Shown piece after piece: positions 43,861 through 55,100 of a stretch of 64,000 nt of DNA. The notes under the pieces are model-generated. The model saw only the letters and a program-made list of their open reading frames with translations, was not told the DNA's origin and did not search any database. Both the position numbers and the translations under genes were made by a program. Each line of letters starts with the position of its first letter. Position 1 is the first letter of the stretch. Source of the stretch: Amoebophrya sp. A120. Lineage: Eukaryota > Sar > Dinophyceae > Syndiniales > Amoebophryaceae. The stretch lies in contig CAJINV010000004.1 of assembly GCA_905178155.1 (NCBI GenBank), positions 5,806,828 through 5,870,827 of the forward strand, written 5' to 3'.

Positions 43861-45654
43861 TTAGACAGCCTCGCTCGCAGCTTGGTCGTGTGCTGCTTTC
43901 TTCGCATCCGGATCAAAAACCTTTCCTCCTGGAAGCGGTAATAAAACTCGAGCTCTCTTCTTTCGTCCTGCCAAGTCATCTTCAGGTGGATGTTGTATCA
44001 GAGGAGGCTCGGTGTTCTCGGTTCTCCTCGGTGCTGGCCCCGCAGGTCGTGGATAGTCCCCGACCACGCCGCCCACTAGGTTTGCTGGCGGAAAGGCGTG
44101 AAAGGGAGCCTCGTTAGGTGGGAAGGGAGGTAACGAAGTTCCCTTTCGCACTCCAGCTTCCACCTTCTTCCATGCAAGACGTCTTCGCTGCTCCTCCGCT
44201 TTCGCAGCTCTAGCCTTTTGGTCTTCTTGTACTAGCTGCGAGCTATTCAATGTTGATGTTCCGATCTTGGGTTCATGTGTAGGTTTGTCACCACTTGTGT
44301 CTACATGCGGGAGGTCCCCCGCCGGACGGCGAGGAGGCACATCAGAACTGCTTCCCGGCTTGTTCGACGACCCCGGCGATGTCCCGGCTGTATGCACGCC
44401 AGCCGGGTCTCCTGTCGGGGGCGGCGGCCCCTGAGCTGCCGGCGACCACCAGTTTTCGTACAACGCATGCTCTGGCGGACTTCCTCCGGGCGCCGGCGGC
44501 GCCGACCATGCAGCTGCACCCGGAGGCGGATAGTACAAGCACCCAGGAGAGTTGTAAAAATGCTGAGAAGAAGGCGGCGGCTGGTAGTGCGGCGGGACGA
44601 CCATGTGCGGAGGCGCAGGAGGTCCACCTGGAACGAAGTGTTGAAAATGCGCTCCATATAATTGCTGCTGCGGCGGTACTAGAAGTGGTTCTTGCGGATA
44701 CAACAATCCAGGATGCGCATGTGAAGATCCACCTTCAGTTTGAACAGTATGCCGTGGTCGCTTGCCTTCTTGCTCCCCACGACGATCCTCTTCATCTTCA
44801 TCTTCTCCGCTGTCCCGCTCCGATCCAGATGATAATGGAGAAAGATCGACTCGGCCGCGTTTTCTTTTGTTCCGCCTCCTCTCGTTCCTCTGCTGCGCTC
44901 TACTTTTATCCTTAGGCAGCGGAATTCGACGGAGTAGTAGGCGTCTGGCGCTTTCTGTGCTCTTCCACTCTTGAAGCCTGGTATAATCGTTGTCCTCAGG
45001 ATCTCGCTTGTGGAAAATGTACCAGTCTCCACGCCCCGATTGCACCGGACCGACCCAGCCAGCTGTGTCTGGTTCAAGTCGGTCCTGGACTGCGCCCAAA
45101 AGCAGAAACGCAATTTTGAGGGGCGACTCGTCCTGAACTATGGTGTTCGTGAGCTGCAATCGACCATCATTCGTCTTCGTCAGCTTTTTGCTCCACAGAG
45201 ACAGCTTCCGTTCGGTAACAAGGTCCTTCAAATACGCAAAGCACCCTAAAACTGATCTATCCGCGTAAAATCTGTGCGGAATTTTGCCTTCCGCTGCTAG
45301 GAGATTCATCTTCTGAAGAACCTCTCCCCTGACATCGAAATTTTCGTCGTCTCCGAGGATCTTCGTACGAATGTGCGTGGTGCAAATCTCTCCCTTCTCT
45401 TCGTGGGATAGTGCTGCCAGTTTTTGTTTCAGCGTAGTTGTTTCATCGTGGGTAATATTCGTGGTCCACCCGTGCGCGGCAAGCTGCGGCTCGGCACTGC
45501 TTGCCGCCTCAGCAACGTTGAGAGGACTGCCGACAGAGCAAAGCATTACGGACAATACTAAAGCTCGAAAGGAGGTCGTCGCGCGCTGCTCCTTCGTCGT
45601 AAAACTTAAACGGCGAGAGGAACTGCCGGGAGGCTGCGTGCGAAGCATCTTCAT
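43861..45654 (-). CDS. Secreted GWVGPV-family protein, member 4 (597 aa, intronless)
   Basis: One uninterrupted frame from ATG at 45654. The leader RALVLSVMLCSVGSPLNVAEA is signal-like. Family motifs are LSHEEKGEICTTHIRTKILG, VLGCFAYLKDLVTERKLSLW, AFLLLGAVQDRLEPDTAGWV and GPVQSGRGDWYIFHKRDPED. The C-terminal 370 residues are low complexity: an Arg/Lys-rich patch, an acidic run (EDEDEEDRRGE), then Pro/Gly/Tyr-rich sequence. It serves as an intron-free reference for member 2. Function is unknown. Confidence 0.8.
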   Translation of the reverse strand: MKMLRTQPPGSSSRRLSFTTKEQRATTSFRALVLSVMLCSVGSPLNVAEAASSAEPQLAAHGWTTNITHDETTTLKQKLAALSHEEKGEICTTHIRTKILGDDENFDVRGEVLQKMNLLAAEGKIPHRFYADRSVLGCFAYLKDLVTERKLSLWSKKLTKTNDGRLQLTNTIVQDESPLKIAFLLLGAVQDRLEPDTAGWVGPVQSGRGDWYIFHKRDPEDNDYTRLQEWKSTESARRLLLRRIPLPKDKSRAQQRNERRRNKRKRGRVDLSPLSSGSERDSGEDEDEEDRRGEQEGKRPRHTVQTEGGSSHAHPGLLYPQEPLLVPPQQQLYGAHFQHFVPGGPPAPPHMVVPPHYQPPPSSQHFYNSPGCLYYPPPGAAAWSAPPAPGGSPPEHALYENWWSPAAQGPPPPTGDPAGVHTAGTSPGSSNKPGSSSDVPPRRPAGDLPHVDTSGDKPTHEPKIGTSTLNSSQLVQEDQKARAAKAEEQRRRLAWKKVEAGVRKGTSLPPFPPNEAPFHAFPPANLVGGVVGDYPRPAGPAPRRTENTEPPLIQHPPEDDLAGRKKRARVLLPLPGGKVFDPDAKKAAHDQAASEAV

Positions 45655-47461
45655 TTTCGTACAATAGATTTTCAGTGCTACTAGCGGCGAATTATAATAG
45701 ATGATTTTAATTTAGTTACAACTTGTTCTACTTCAAGAACACCCTTGTAGAAGTCGTTCAAAAACTTATGGGGAAAAAGTTTTCTCTCCAAAAACGATGT
45801 TAAATGCAAAATTGATGTCGATTTCAAGCACAACGGCGCACTTCGATAGATACTTTAAATGAGTCCAAAAACTTTAAACCTCAGAATACAACTGCAAAAG
45901 CAATATCTTTGTTGATATTGCCTAACTACAAATAAAGTGCGACTTACGGATAAAATTGCTCAACTTCTGACTTCTGTGTACGTAGTAGATGAAAACAATC
46001 CAACACGACCAGAGAAATGCTACAATAAAAGGTTTTCAGTGTGGCCCACACTAATGAACCACGCAACAGTCGTTCATCTTGCTCCGGAAAAAGAATTCTC
46101 TCATCTCCTTGATGGAGGCGAGCAGTTTTTTTGTGATCTCTTTTTCGATCTCTTTTTCGTTCTTTCCGACTTTGGGTAAAATCTGTTGAACGACAGAGGC
46201 TCACCGATAGAGGATCTTACACATGACCATGCATCGCAGTACCATTTCGACGACCCCTTTGGTAGCAGAAAGCAAAAAGGTGGATCTTCTCGATTTATTT
46301 GATTTTCTTCATGAGGATCGGTTCTAGTTGCAAAGACCTTTTGCTTTTCATACAATCCGAGTTTCGGTTTCGGATCTCGCTTTACTTTCGGATCAATGAT
46401 CGTGCAGAAGTTTCACCTCATCGTCCTGTCATCGATTTCGGGAAAATTCCGGGGGTTGCGCGATGAATTTACCTCCTCCATCAAGGATGAGGTCAACGTA
46501 TGCGTGTATGATAATTGACGCATTCTTTAATATTCTCGATGGTGGTGCATCGTCACTGCTCCGTCGTCAGATGAAGATGTGTTTGTTTCTATTTTGGCTG
46601 TGCACGAGGCGCCGGCGTTCGTTTCTACAACGCCGGCGTTTATAGATTTCAGTCCTTTCTGCTTCTGGTAGTTGTGAATTTCGAAACTGCAGTTCGAAGA
46701 TTCAATAAGGCAGTCTACTTTGGATGCGCTCCACCTACAGGAAGGGAAGGACTACTACAACTCCAGTGCTCCTCTCGGCAGCTGCTGCCCCGGAAACGGG
46801 ATAATGCTGCTTTCTTGTTTGCTTCTTCGTACAACTTGTTTCTCAACATCTTCTCGTATAGGAAGATGTAGAAGAAGCTATCTTGATATTGATTTTCGTT
46901 TCGTACGCGTACCGACGAGACGAAAATACTCGCGCATACTCCTTTATTTAGGTTCAACTTTAAGACGATCATGTTGATATCGTCTAGTTATCATTCACTT
47001 CACATAATTTCTTGGACCTATAGTACCATCAATTTGTCTTTGCTACAATGTAGCGGACGACCCCGCTGCATACTTAGATCGAAGCTCAAGCTACTCCTTG
47101 CCGCATCTCGATCACCCACATCTAAAATTTTTGCCTTGCCTGGTGTCTTTCTTCGCGTTTGCATCCGGACGCAACAACACATGGAGCACAAGCGAGGGTA
47201 CTTACTTACGGTGCCAAAATGTTTATAGCGATTTGAATATAACTATATAGAAAGCAAAATGCCAAAGAGATTGAAGTGCTTCGGTATAGTCAAAACCCCT
47301 GATATAGTACAGCAAAACGGGAATAGTCAAAACCCCTGATATAGTACAGCAAAACGGGAATCATAGTCAAAACGGGGATAGTGCAGCGCAATAGTCAAAA
47401 CCCCTGGCAGGTCAGATACAACAGATTTCGGTTTGTGCGTTACGCGCCCGCCACCGTACCA
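45655..47461. repeat. Intergenic block duplicated at 49514-50520
   Basis: The 5' flank of member 4 aligns over about 1 kb with the 5' flank of member 5 (GGAACACCCTTGTAGAAGTC; GCTCACCGATAGAG; GCAAAGACCTTTTGCTTTTC). At 46650-46790 the dispersed flank repeat recurs. No gene is supported. Confidence 0.7.
47281..47405. repeat. Short tandem repeat
   Basis: The unit ATAGTCAAAACCCCTGATAT, continuing AGTACAGCAAAACGGGA, repeats about two and a half times with a decayed third copy. It sits about 60 bp beyond the stop codon of member 5. Confidence 0.8.
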
Positions 47462-49513
47462 TTAGGGTGCGGGGCCGGCATTACGTGCCCGCCGCCGTAC
47501 CATCCTCGGGGGCGTGCTGTGGTAAATTCCCCCTAACCCTGGTGGCGGGCGGACGGGAGGCACCTCCGACGATTCAGCTGCACCTGGACCAGGCGGGTAG
47601 TAGTAGTTGAGCCCATGGGACATCCCACCTGGAGGCGGGTAGTTGTTGTAGCTGAAGGTCATCCCATAGGGGAACGGGAACCACCCATAGTTGTTGTAGT
47701 AGTTGTAAAAATCCTGCTGATCAGGAGCAACTGGCCGCATCTGCGACTGGTCGTGGGGGGTATCAGGAGCAACTGGCGGCATCTGCGACTGGTCCTGGGG
47801 GCGTGCAAGAGCAAGAGCTTCTTGCCCGAGCTTCTGAAGCTCGCGGGTACTGGGCTTCTCTGCGTAGTCCCAGCAATCTCGCTTGCGGAAAGCATACATA
47901 CGCTCCTTTTTTTTGCGTGTAACGTTGACGGGACCGACCCAACCAGCTGGATTTGCTACACGTTGTTGCAGGACTGCACCGAGAAGCAGCTGAGCAATAT
48001 AAAATGTGTGGGACGACAACTCGTAAGGAACTATTGTGTTTTCCTGGCCGTCAGTCCTCAGCGTTCCCACCCACAGGCACAGGCTTTTATTCTCAACAAA
48101 TTCCTGCGCGTACGGATAGCAATGCAGATTAGATTTCTCAAGAAGAAGCTCAGGCGGAATGACGTCCCCGAGCCCGATCTCTTGCATGAGCTGCTCCGCG
48201 GCCGCCGTTTCACCACCCGTGCGTTGCAGTTGCCTGTCGTCCTCGTGCCCGATCTCTTGCATGAGCTGCTCCGCCGCCGTTTCACCACCCGCGCGTTGCT
48301 CGTCGTCCTCGTCTATCAAATGCAAAAATGTCTGGGTCTGGAACAAAGCAACTTGTCATGCTATAACTGAATCATGTAAACATCTGTGTTGCATGATTAC
48401 CAAAAGCTGTCCACTTTTGATCTAATCGAGAGGCAGTTTCTAATGCAGGATAGGCATGATAGAACTCGCACAGAATCTGTCATGCTATGTCCTCCATATC
48501 AGATCCCATGGGTCATGGAAAACCTGCATGACAAGTCTAGCATTCTTCCAGACGCAGACATTTTTACAATCCATATCGTCCCGGAGAATCTTCGTACGAT
48601 ATATGTACGCGTTGCAAATCTCGCGCTTCTGCTTTTCAGAAAGTTTATGCAGTTCCGCTTTCAGCTTCTCGTAGTCGTCTTCCGGCATCCACCCGGGCCG
48701 TTCTTGCTTGTTGTTGTTCCTCCGCCTGCTCCTCTTCGCATTGGCTGCAGCGTTGTAGAAGTTAGCCAGCCCACCTTTCGTGGCGCTTTCCGGGGGGTGC
48801 CAGTTTTGAAGATTGCTAGAGTTCTCGTCGCTAGGGTCTCGCTTCTGGAAAACGAACCACTCTCCACCGGACTTCCCACGTGGCACCGGACCGACCCAGC
48901 CAGCAGTGTCTGGTTGAAGTCGGTTCTGGACTGCCCCCAGTAGCATGTGCGCAATGTCGGATGAATCGAAGGACGAATCGTCCTGAACTGTGGCGTTCTC
49001 GAGCTGCACTGGACCCTCGTCTGTCATCTTTATCTTCTGGGTCCACAGAGACCAGTTGCGGTTGCTAGCAAGGGCCTTCAAATACGAGTGGCACCCTAGA
49101 ACAAGTTTGTAGTTGTAAAACACGGGCGGAATTTTAATTGTGCCGTCCTCCATGAGTGTCTCGAGGCTCTGCACCGCTGCGGTGGTCGTCCCTTTGCTTT
49201 TTTCGTCGACCTCTCCGAGGATCTTCGTACGAAGGTGCGCGGTGCAAATCTCCTCCTTCTCCTCGGGGGATAGTGCTGCCAGTTTCGCTTTCAACAGCTC
49301 ACCAGTTTCATCGTGGGCGATGCCGCGCGCGGCATCGGCAAGCTGCGGCTCAAAACTGCTTGCCGCGGCCTCAGCAACGTTGAGAGGACTGCCGGTAGAC
49401 CAAAGCATGACCGACAACACCAACACTCGCAAGGACGTCGCGCGCTTTTTCGTCGTAAAACTTAAACGGCGAGAGGAACTTCTGCCGGGAGGCTGCGGGC
49501 GAAGCATCTTCAT
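47462..49513 (-). CDS. Secreted GWVGPV-family protein, member 5, two-domain (594 aa)
   Basis: Exons 49513-48576 and 48313-47462 are joined at one introner, giving 595 codons. The leader is signal-like (LRVLVLSVMLWSTGSPLNVA). It holds two complete family domains. The first has LSPEEKEEICTAHLRTKILG, LGCHSYLKALASNRNWSLW and TAGWVGPVPRGKSGGEWFVF. The second has LSEKQKREICNAYIYRTKIL, LHCYPYAQEFVENKSLCLW and AGWVGPVNVTRKKKERMYAF. The tail is Gln/Pro/Tyr-rich (NYYNNYGWFPFPYG). The second domain contains a tandem duplication of a GGETAA-EQLMQEIG unit at about 48175-48310. Probably a fusion of two tandem paralogs. Confidence 0.8.
48175..48310. repeat. In-frame coding tandem duplication
   Basis: Two copies of about 65-70 bp (CGATCTCTTGCATGAGCTGC followed by TCCGC and GGTTTCACC-like sequence) encode GGETAAEQLMQEIG twice in member 5. 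Confidence 0.8.
48314..48575. mobile_element. Family A introner between the two domains of member 5
   Basis: 262 bp, TATCAAATGCAAAAATGTCT to CAGACATTTTTACAATCCATA, TCGTC duplicated at 48309-48313 and 48576-48580. Excision gives KILRDEDDEQRAGG. Confidence 0.9.
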
Positions 49514-51092
49514 TTTCGTGCAGTGAGGTTTTACTTGTAGTGTGCTATTTCTAGCGGCGAATGATAAAATATTTTATATTTAGTTACTTCTACTGCAGGA
49601 ACACCCTTGTAGAAGTCGTTCAAGATTCTTTCTGGCGGAAAAATTTCCTCTTTCAAAACGATATTAAATGAAAAATTGATGTCAATTTATTCAGATTCAA
49701 GCACAAGAACGGCAGCACACTTCAATAAATACTTCAAATGAGTGGTCCAAAAACTTTAGAATACAACCCCAAAATAGGCAATATCTTTGTTGATATTGCA
49801 AGTCTGATTTTGCTACGGTTACGGATAAAGTTCGTTGCTCAACAACTTCTGACTTCTGACTTCTCTGTACTAATAGATGGAAACATAAACAGTCCAACAT
49901 AAAACTACTAAAGAGGTTTTCAGTGTGACTCACACTAATAAACCACGCAACAGTAGTTCATCTTGTTCCGGAACAAGAATTCTCTCATCTCCTTTATGAA
50001 GGCGACCAGTTTTTTTGTGATCTCTTTTTCATTCTTTTCGGCTTTATCGGGTACAATCTGTTGACCGACAAAGGCTCACCGATAGAGTTGGATCTTACAC
50101 GTGACCCTCGTAGTACCATTTCGATCCATCTGGTAGAAAAAAGCAAAAAAGATCTTCTCGATCTTGATTTTCTTCATGAAGATCGGTTCTTGTTGCAAAG
50201 ACCTTTTGCTTTTCATACGATCTGAATTTTGGTTTCGGATCTCGCTTTACTTTCTATCTTGGAAAAATTTCATCACCGTCCTGTGATCGATTTCGGTAAA
50301 ATTGCGGAGGTTACGCGAATAATCAAACCACCAGGGTTAAATCAGTTGTCAAATCCAAGAACGAACTCAGCAGCTTGTATGACGCAATCCCGTCGATCTT
50401 TATTTCCGATGGTGTTCTTGGTGGTGCACTGCCACTGCATCGTCATTCTTATTGCTCAGTCGTTAGATTTCGATTTGTTTGTTTCTATCTTGGCTGTGCA
50501 CGACGAGGCGCTGGCGTTCGTTTCTACATAAGCAGGATAGGGACAACTACACTCGTCCATACGAAACATGGTGTAGAAGAGGACGAAGTGCGAAGCCAGC
50601 TCATGTGTAAGTAGCTCCGAGCAGGTGCTGCTCAGATATCTTCTCATCTGGTTCGTTGGCCATAGAAATCTTGATCCTCTCTAGAATCGACTTTTACTTT
50701 ACTCTAATACTATTTCATGAAACGTCTACAACTTTTATTTCGCGACCACTTCAGGAGTGCAGAAATTCAATATTCGCGACTGCTAAAAAAAGATTTGATT
50801 TGTCATGAGTTGTGGGTAGATAATGGAGGATGAAGATCTTGATTTCCAGCGTATACGTAAGAAAACTTGCTGGACATTATACTGGCTCATCTAATCTTCG
50901 AGGTCTCTACTCCGCCTTGGGAACTTGGCGGCTCAACTACAAAGTCTGGTGCAAAATGTAGTATCATCTGGATGTTGTACTTGATGGCGCAGACTTCTAC
51001 AATCAAGTTCTAAGGAGTTCTCAATATTTTTCATACTTCTAGTAGCACATTTTATCGTCGATAGCAGGTGTAGTTGAAAAGATATAATAGAC
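49514..51092. other. Intergenic, mostly duplicated flank
   Basis: The first kilobase matches the flank of member 4; beyond about 50520 I see only unsupported ORFs. Confidence 0.55.
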
Positions 51093-51127
51093 AAGAATGG
51101 ATTTTACAACTCGAAATACATCGATAG
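51093..51127. repeat. 35-bp direct repeat, left copy
   Basis: AAGAATGGATTTTACAACTC followed by GAAATACATCGATAG. Identical to 51900-51934; the pair brackets a GC-rich insert. Confidence 0.95.
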
Positions 51128-51899
51128 AATGTCGACGCAGCCCGGCAGGCGAGCCAGCAGCGCATTGCCCCTCTTATGGCTAGCTGGCGGGCGCCTTACC
51201 CAGACGAGGAGAGGACGAGGGCGCCTCCTTACAACCCAAAGCGGCAAGGCTTTTCGCACACAGCTCCCCACACACGAAGGGGGCTGCGGCGGAGCAGAGG
51301 GCCGTCGTGTAACGTGCGTTACACGATGGCACGGCGGTGGCAAGCTTTTTGCAACGTGCGCAAGCGTGCATATAGGCAAGGACATGCCTCTGAAATTAAA
51401 GCGGCCGCCACGGGGAGCACTATTGACACGGCCGGGAAGGCACAAGTGAAACAGAGAGCCGCCGTGTAACGTGCGTTACGCGATGGCGCTGCCACAGCAG
51501 CTCATTTGCGCGAAGTGCACAAGTGTGCAAGGAGACAACGAAAAGCCTCTGGAATTGAAGCCACCAGCGGGCGGTCCCTGCGGCCTGTCTTCGCGGCCTG
51601 GTTTGGGCAACTAGCAAGGAGAAGGCGCGCGCGGCGCCGACACACCGAAGCCTCTGCCGGCGCAAAATGTTGGCGCGGCGCATAGCATTTGGGGCCGACC
51701 CCGGGGCGACCTCAGTGCAGCAGCCCGGCTCCGTTTCGCGGAGTGCGACACTGGGAGCACTTGTTAGCTTCGCAAGACCACTCCATCTTGTGCCTGACAG
51801 GCTCTGAAATTCCAGAGGCGAAACATCCGCGGCGAAGTACTGCGCAAGTTCTGGACGGGCCCGGCGACCCGGACCCTACGACCCCCGCTTTCGGAGTAA
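51128..51899. mobile_element. GC-rich insert between 35-bp direct repeats
   Basis: 772 bp, GC-rich in an AT-rich setting. It contains two diverged tandem units of about 157 bp starting at the palindromes near 51306 and 51463, each followed by GATGGC.., GTGCACAAG-like sequence, AGGACATGCCTCTG- or AAAGCCTCTGG-like sequence and AATTGAAGC-like sequence. No convincing protein. Composition and bracketing suggest an inserted element. Confidence 0.6.
51306..51325. repeat. 20-bp palindrome, unit 1
   Basis: CGTGTAACGTGCGTTACACG, an 8-bp stem around GTGC. The second unit at 51463-51482 is CGTGTAACGTGCGTTACGCG. Confidence 0.8.
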
Positions 51900-51934
51900 A
51901 AGAATGGATTTTACAACTCGAAATACATCGATAG
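51900..51934. repeat. 35-bp direct repeat, right copy
   Basis: Exact copy of 51093-51127, 807 bp away. Confidence 0.95.
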
Positions 51935-52179
51935 TCCGATTGTTATAGTGAATAACTCGAAACAGGTCACCACGGAAGATTTTCTCGCAACATTAGGATG
52001 GTACCTACTAGTAGGGGCATATTACTAGAAGATAGACATTAGTGCAACTTTTTTTTATTTCGATGGGTACTACGAGGCTTTCTACTATACAAGTGATTTC
52101 TTCACGAAATGCTGCGGCTGCCGCTGCGTTCTGAGTTTTGAATGACGTCGCACCTCCTTTTTTACTTGCGGAAGTAGAT

Positions 52180-55100
52180 TCACAGGTTATCCAGATCCTC
52201 TTCGTACAGTGGCTCGGACCGGAACGTGGGCACGACGTTCGGAAACCTGGGCACCGCCTATAAAAGTGCACAACTCGTCCCCCTCATTTGCATGGCATGA
52301 AGAACAGCAATACAAACACCAGCGCAGATGGAGCCTATGCATGACAAATCTATGCACCTAATGTAGTACTTTTTGGGGTTCCGATTATATTCGTTATGCA
52401 AACAGTGCCACAAGGCAGCGACTGGATTTATGCAAATTGCATGAGAAATGAGAACGAGGGGGAGTTGTGCACGGTCATACCGCCGCCCCGTCCGACCGGT
52501 CGTCCGCGGAGGGCGGCAAGGGTTTTGGCATCACGCACGCGGTATCAACTGCAAAAGTATCGCACTCGTACTAATCGCAGTCATGCAAGACAAATTTCTT
52601 TTTTAAGCTAAATGAGCATGATAAATTCCATTTGTCATGCTGACCTAATTTGTATTGCAATGCTACGAGTACGATACTTTTGCAATTCATACGCCGCACC
52701 CTCCTGCTGACTGCGTTTCTCGAACTCCATGCGCGATCGATCCACCATATCGGAATAGCCACGATACAACTTATGGGTGCGTCAGGATTGAAATCGTCAA
52801 AGTGGAAATAACTTGTAATGCATAAAATGGATACCAGTTGGAAGCCCAATTTCTAAGCGGTGCATGACAAATTTTTCGAGCACCAGAATCCAATTTGTCA
52901 TGCTGTTTGGGCACAGACGACTGCTTTTGCCATGCTACTTTAGCAGCTCTATTTCAAACTCTAAACAGGCTGACAGTCGGCCTCACTTGCCATCCCGGCA
53001 AGACAGGCACTTCATGCCTTGCATTTTATGCATGACAAATCATTTAAACTTTGTCGATTTCAAACCTGACGCGTCCATACAACTTCGATTCCACGTAAAA
53101 CAGCAGCATGTTCACTGTGTCCAGCCCCTGGGCCATGGTCTTCTCAAACGTGGCCAGCTTTTCGTTCAAAGTGTGCATCGTCAGATTGGTTTATCGGGGT
53201 GGAAAACTACTACTTGTTCCCCTCAACTTTGTGGTATGAACAGCAATGCAAACACCAGCAGACATGCACATGGAGCCTGTGCGGCATGACAAGTTCGTGT
53301 GCCTAGTACAACTGTAGTACAAGTGTTTGGGTTCCTTCATCCGGAATCTGTCATGCAAACGGTACAAGAAGTAACAAGAAGGCGAAGGCTGGCACAGGCA
53401 GCATTTGCATTTTGCATGACAAATGAGGGGGACAGAGATGTGGTGTTGTGCACTTCCATATGGTCGCGTACATATCCTTCGCCTCCGCGTCGTCCACCGA
53501 GTTAATGCGCAGTGCTGCCCCCATGAAGTCCTCAAAGCGGACACTTCCCTTCTCTTCGACGTCCAGGATGTCGAAGAGTTCCCGGGTCATGTTCAAATCG
53601 AAGCCCACATCCTCTTATCAAGTGCAAAAGTGTCTGGGTCTGGAAGAGTGTAGACTTGTCATGTTGGAAGGCTAAGGGCAGGGCGTCCCATTCGTTTACT
53701 TGTCATGCAGATTTTCCATGACCCATGAGGTCTGGAATGCGGGACTTAGCATGACAGACTCTGCGAGGCCTTGCTAGCCATGCCTATTCTGCATGAGAAA
53801 CTCCGTTCCAACTTGGTCAAAAGTGGACAGCTTTTGGCACTCATGCAACACAGATTTTTGCATGCTTCAGATTTACCATGACAAGTTGCAATCTTCCAGA
53901 CCGAGACATTTTTGCAGTCGATACCTCTAGCCGAGCCCGCATCGCGCCGTTGTCCTCATTCAGCAGGAAATTCCACTCCGGCAGGGAGATCATGTTGTCG
54001 TGATTTGTGTCGCCGGCCTGGGGTGAAATGATTCAATCCACTTTTTGTTTTTTTCCTTTTTCTTTTTCATCTTTTGACGACGAATCAATATATTGAAATG
54101 TCTGCTGGTTAGGATCACATGCATCTATACCTACGAATAGTTTCAATTTTTGCAAAAATAATTTGAATACCGTAAGAGCGACTTTCAATTCTTCCATTCT
54201 CTCTATCCGGATGATGCCTTGCTGGATCTCCTTCTGTGCGTGTCTCGCTTTCCCAAGTTTCAGCGTCTCCGCAACCACCACAGAAACCACGATGTTCAGT
54301 AACCCATACCAGCAGACCATGATGAAGAAAATCCACAACACGATCAGTGCGGGCTGGTTGTCCGTCACCGGCCTGACCACTGTGGACGCCCAGTCGCCGC
54401 CTTTTGTCGCGAGCACGATCAGTGTCTGCATGGTGGTCCCGGAGGAACCAAAGTAGTCGCGCCAATCCCAACCGGAAAGCTTTCGGTACGGGGCATAAAT
54501 CTCGCGCTTTTTACCTGTCATGTGGTTCTTCTATGAGATGAATGCGCATGCTGTTGCACTCAGGACGTCAATCCTAAAGTAAACATTTAACATAGGTTTA
54601 ACTTGCTGAAGAACGACCACATACGTATTACTACCATAACCATGCTAAGCATCGCATTGATTTGCATTTTTTAGAAATCAAAATTATGATGACCGTGCTA
54701 TGCACAAGCGAAGCAAAATCGAGAGACATCAGAAAGAGAATAAACTGAGCGTATCTATAAGTTGTACCAACGATGACTGTGAAGAGAATCCCGAAGAAGT
54801 AGATCAGCATGAGAAACAAACACAGCACGGTCCCGACCGCCGGGAGGCTCGCGACGTAGGCGTGGGCGATCTTCATCAGGTGGTTGAAAACCGGAAACAG
54901 ACTCAGCAGCCGCCCCAATTTCACCAGCCGCAAGGTTCGAAACACGGTGAACATGCTGTGTGGGTATAATTATTGCGGGTTTGGAGAACAATAATTCATT
55001 CGGAAAGGGAAAATAAGCATCCAATGCAAACCATACGCATCAACCTCAAGCAAGGTCAACACTAAAAAGCAGCACCCGCGAGTGGAGTTATCACCAGGGG

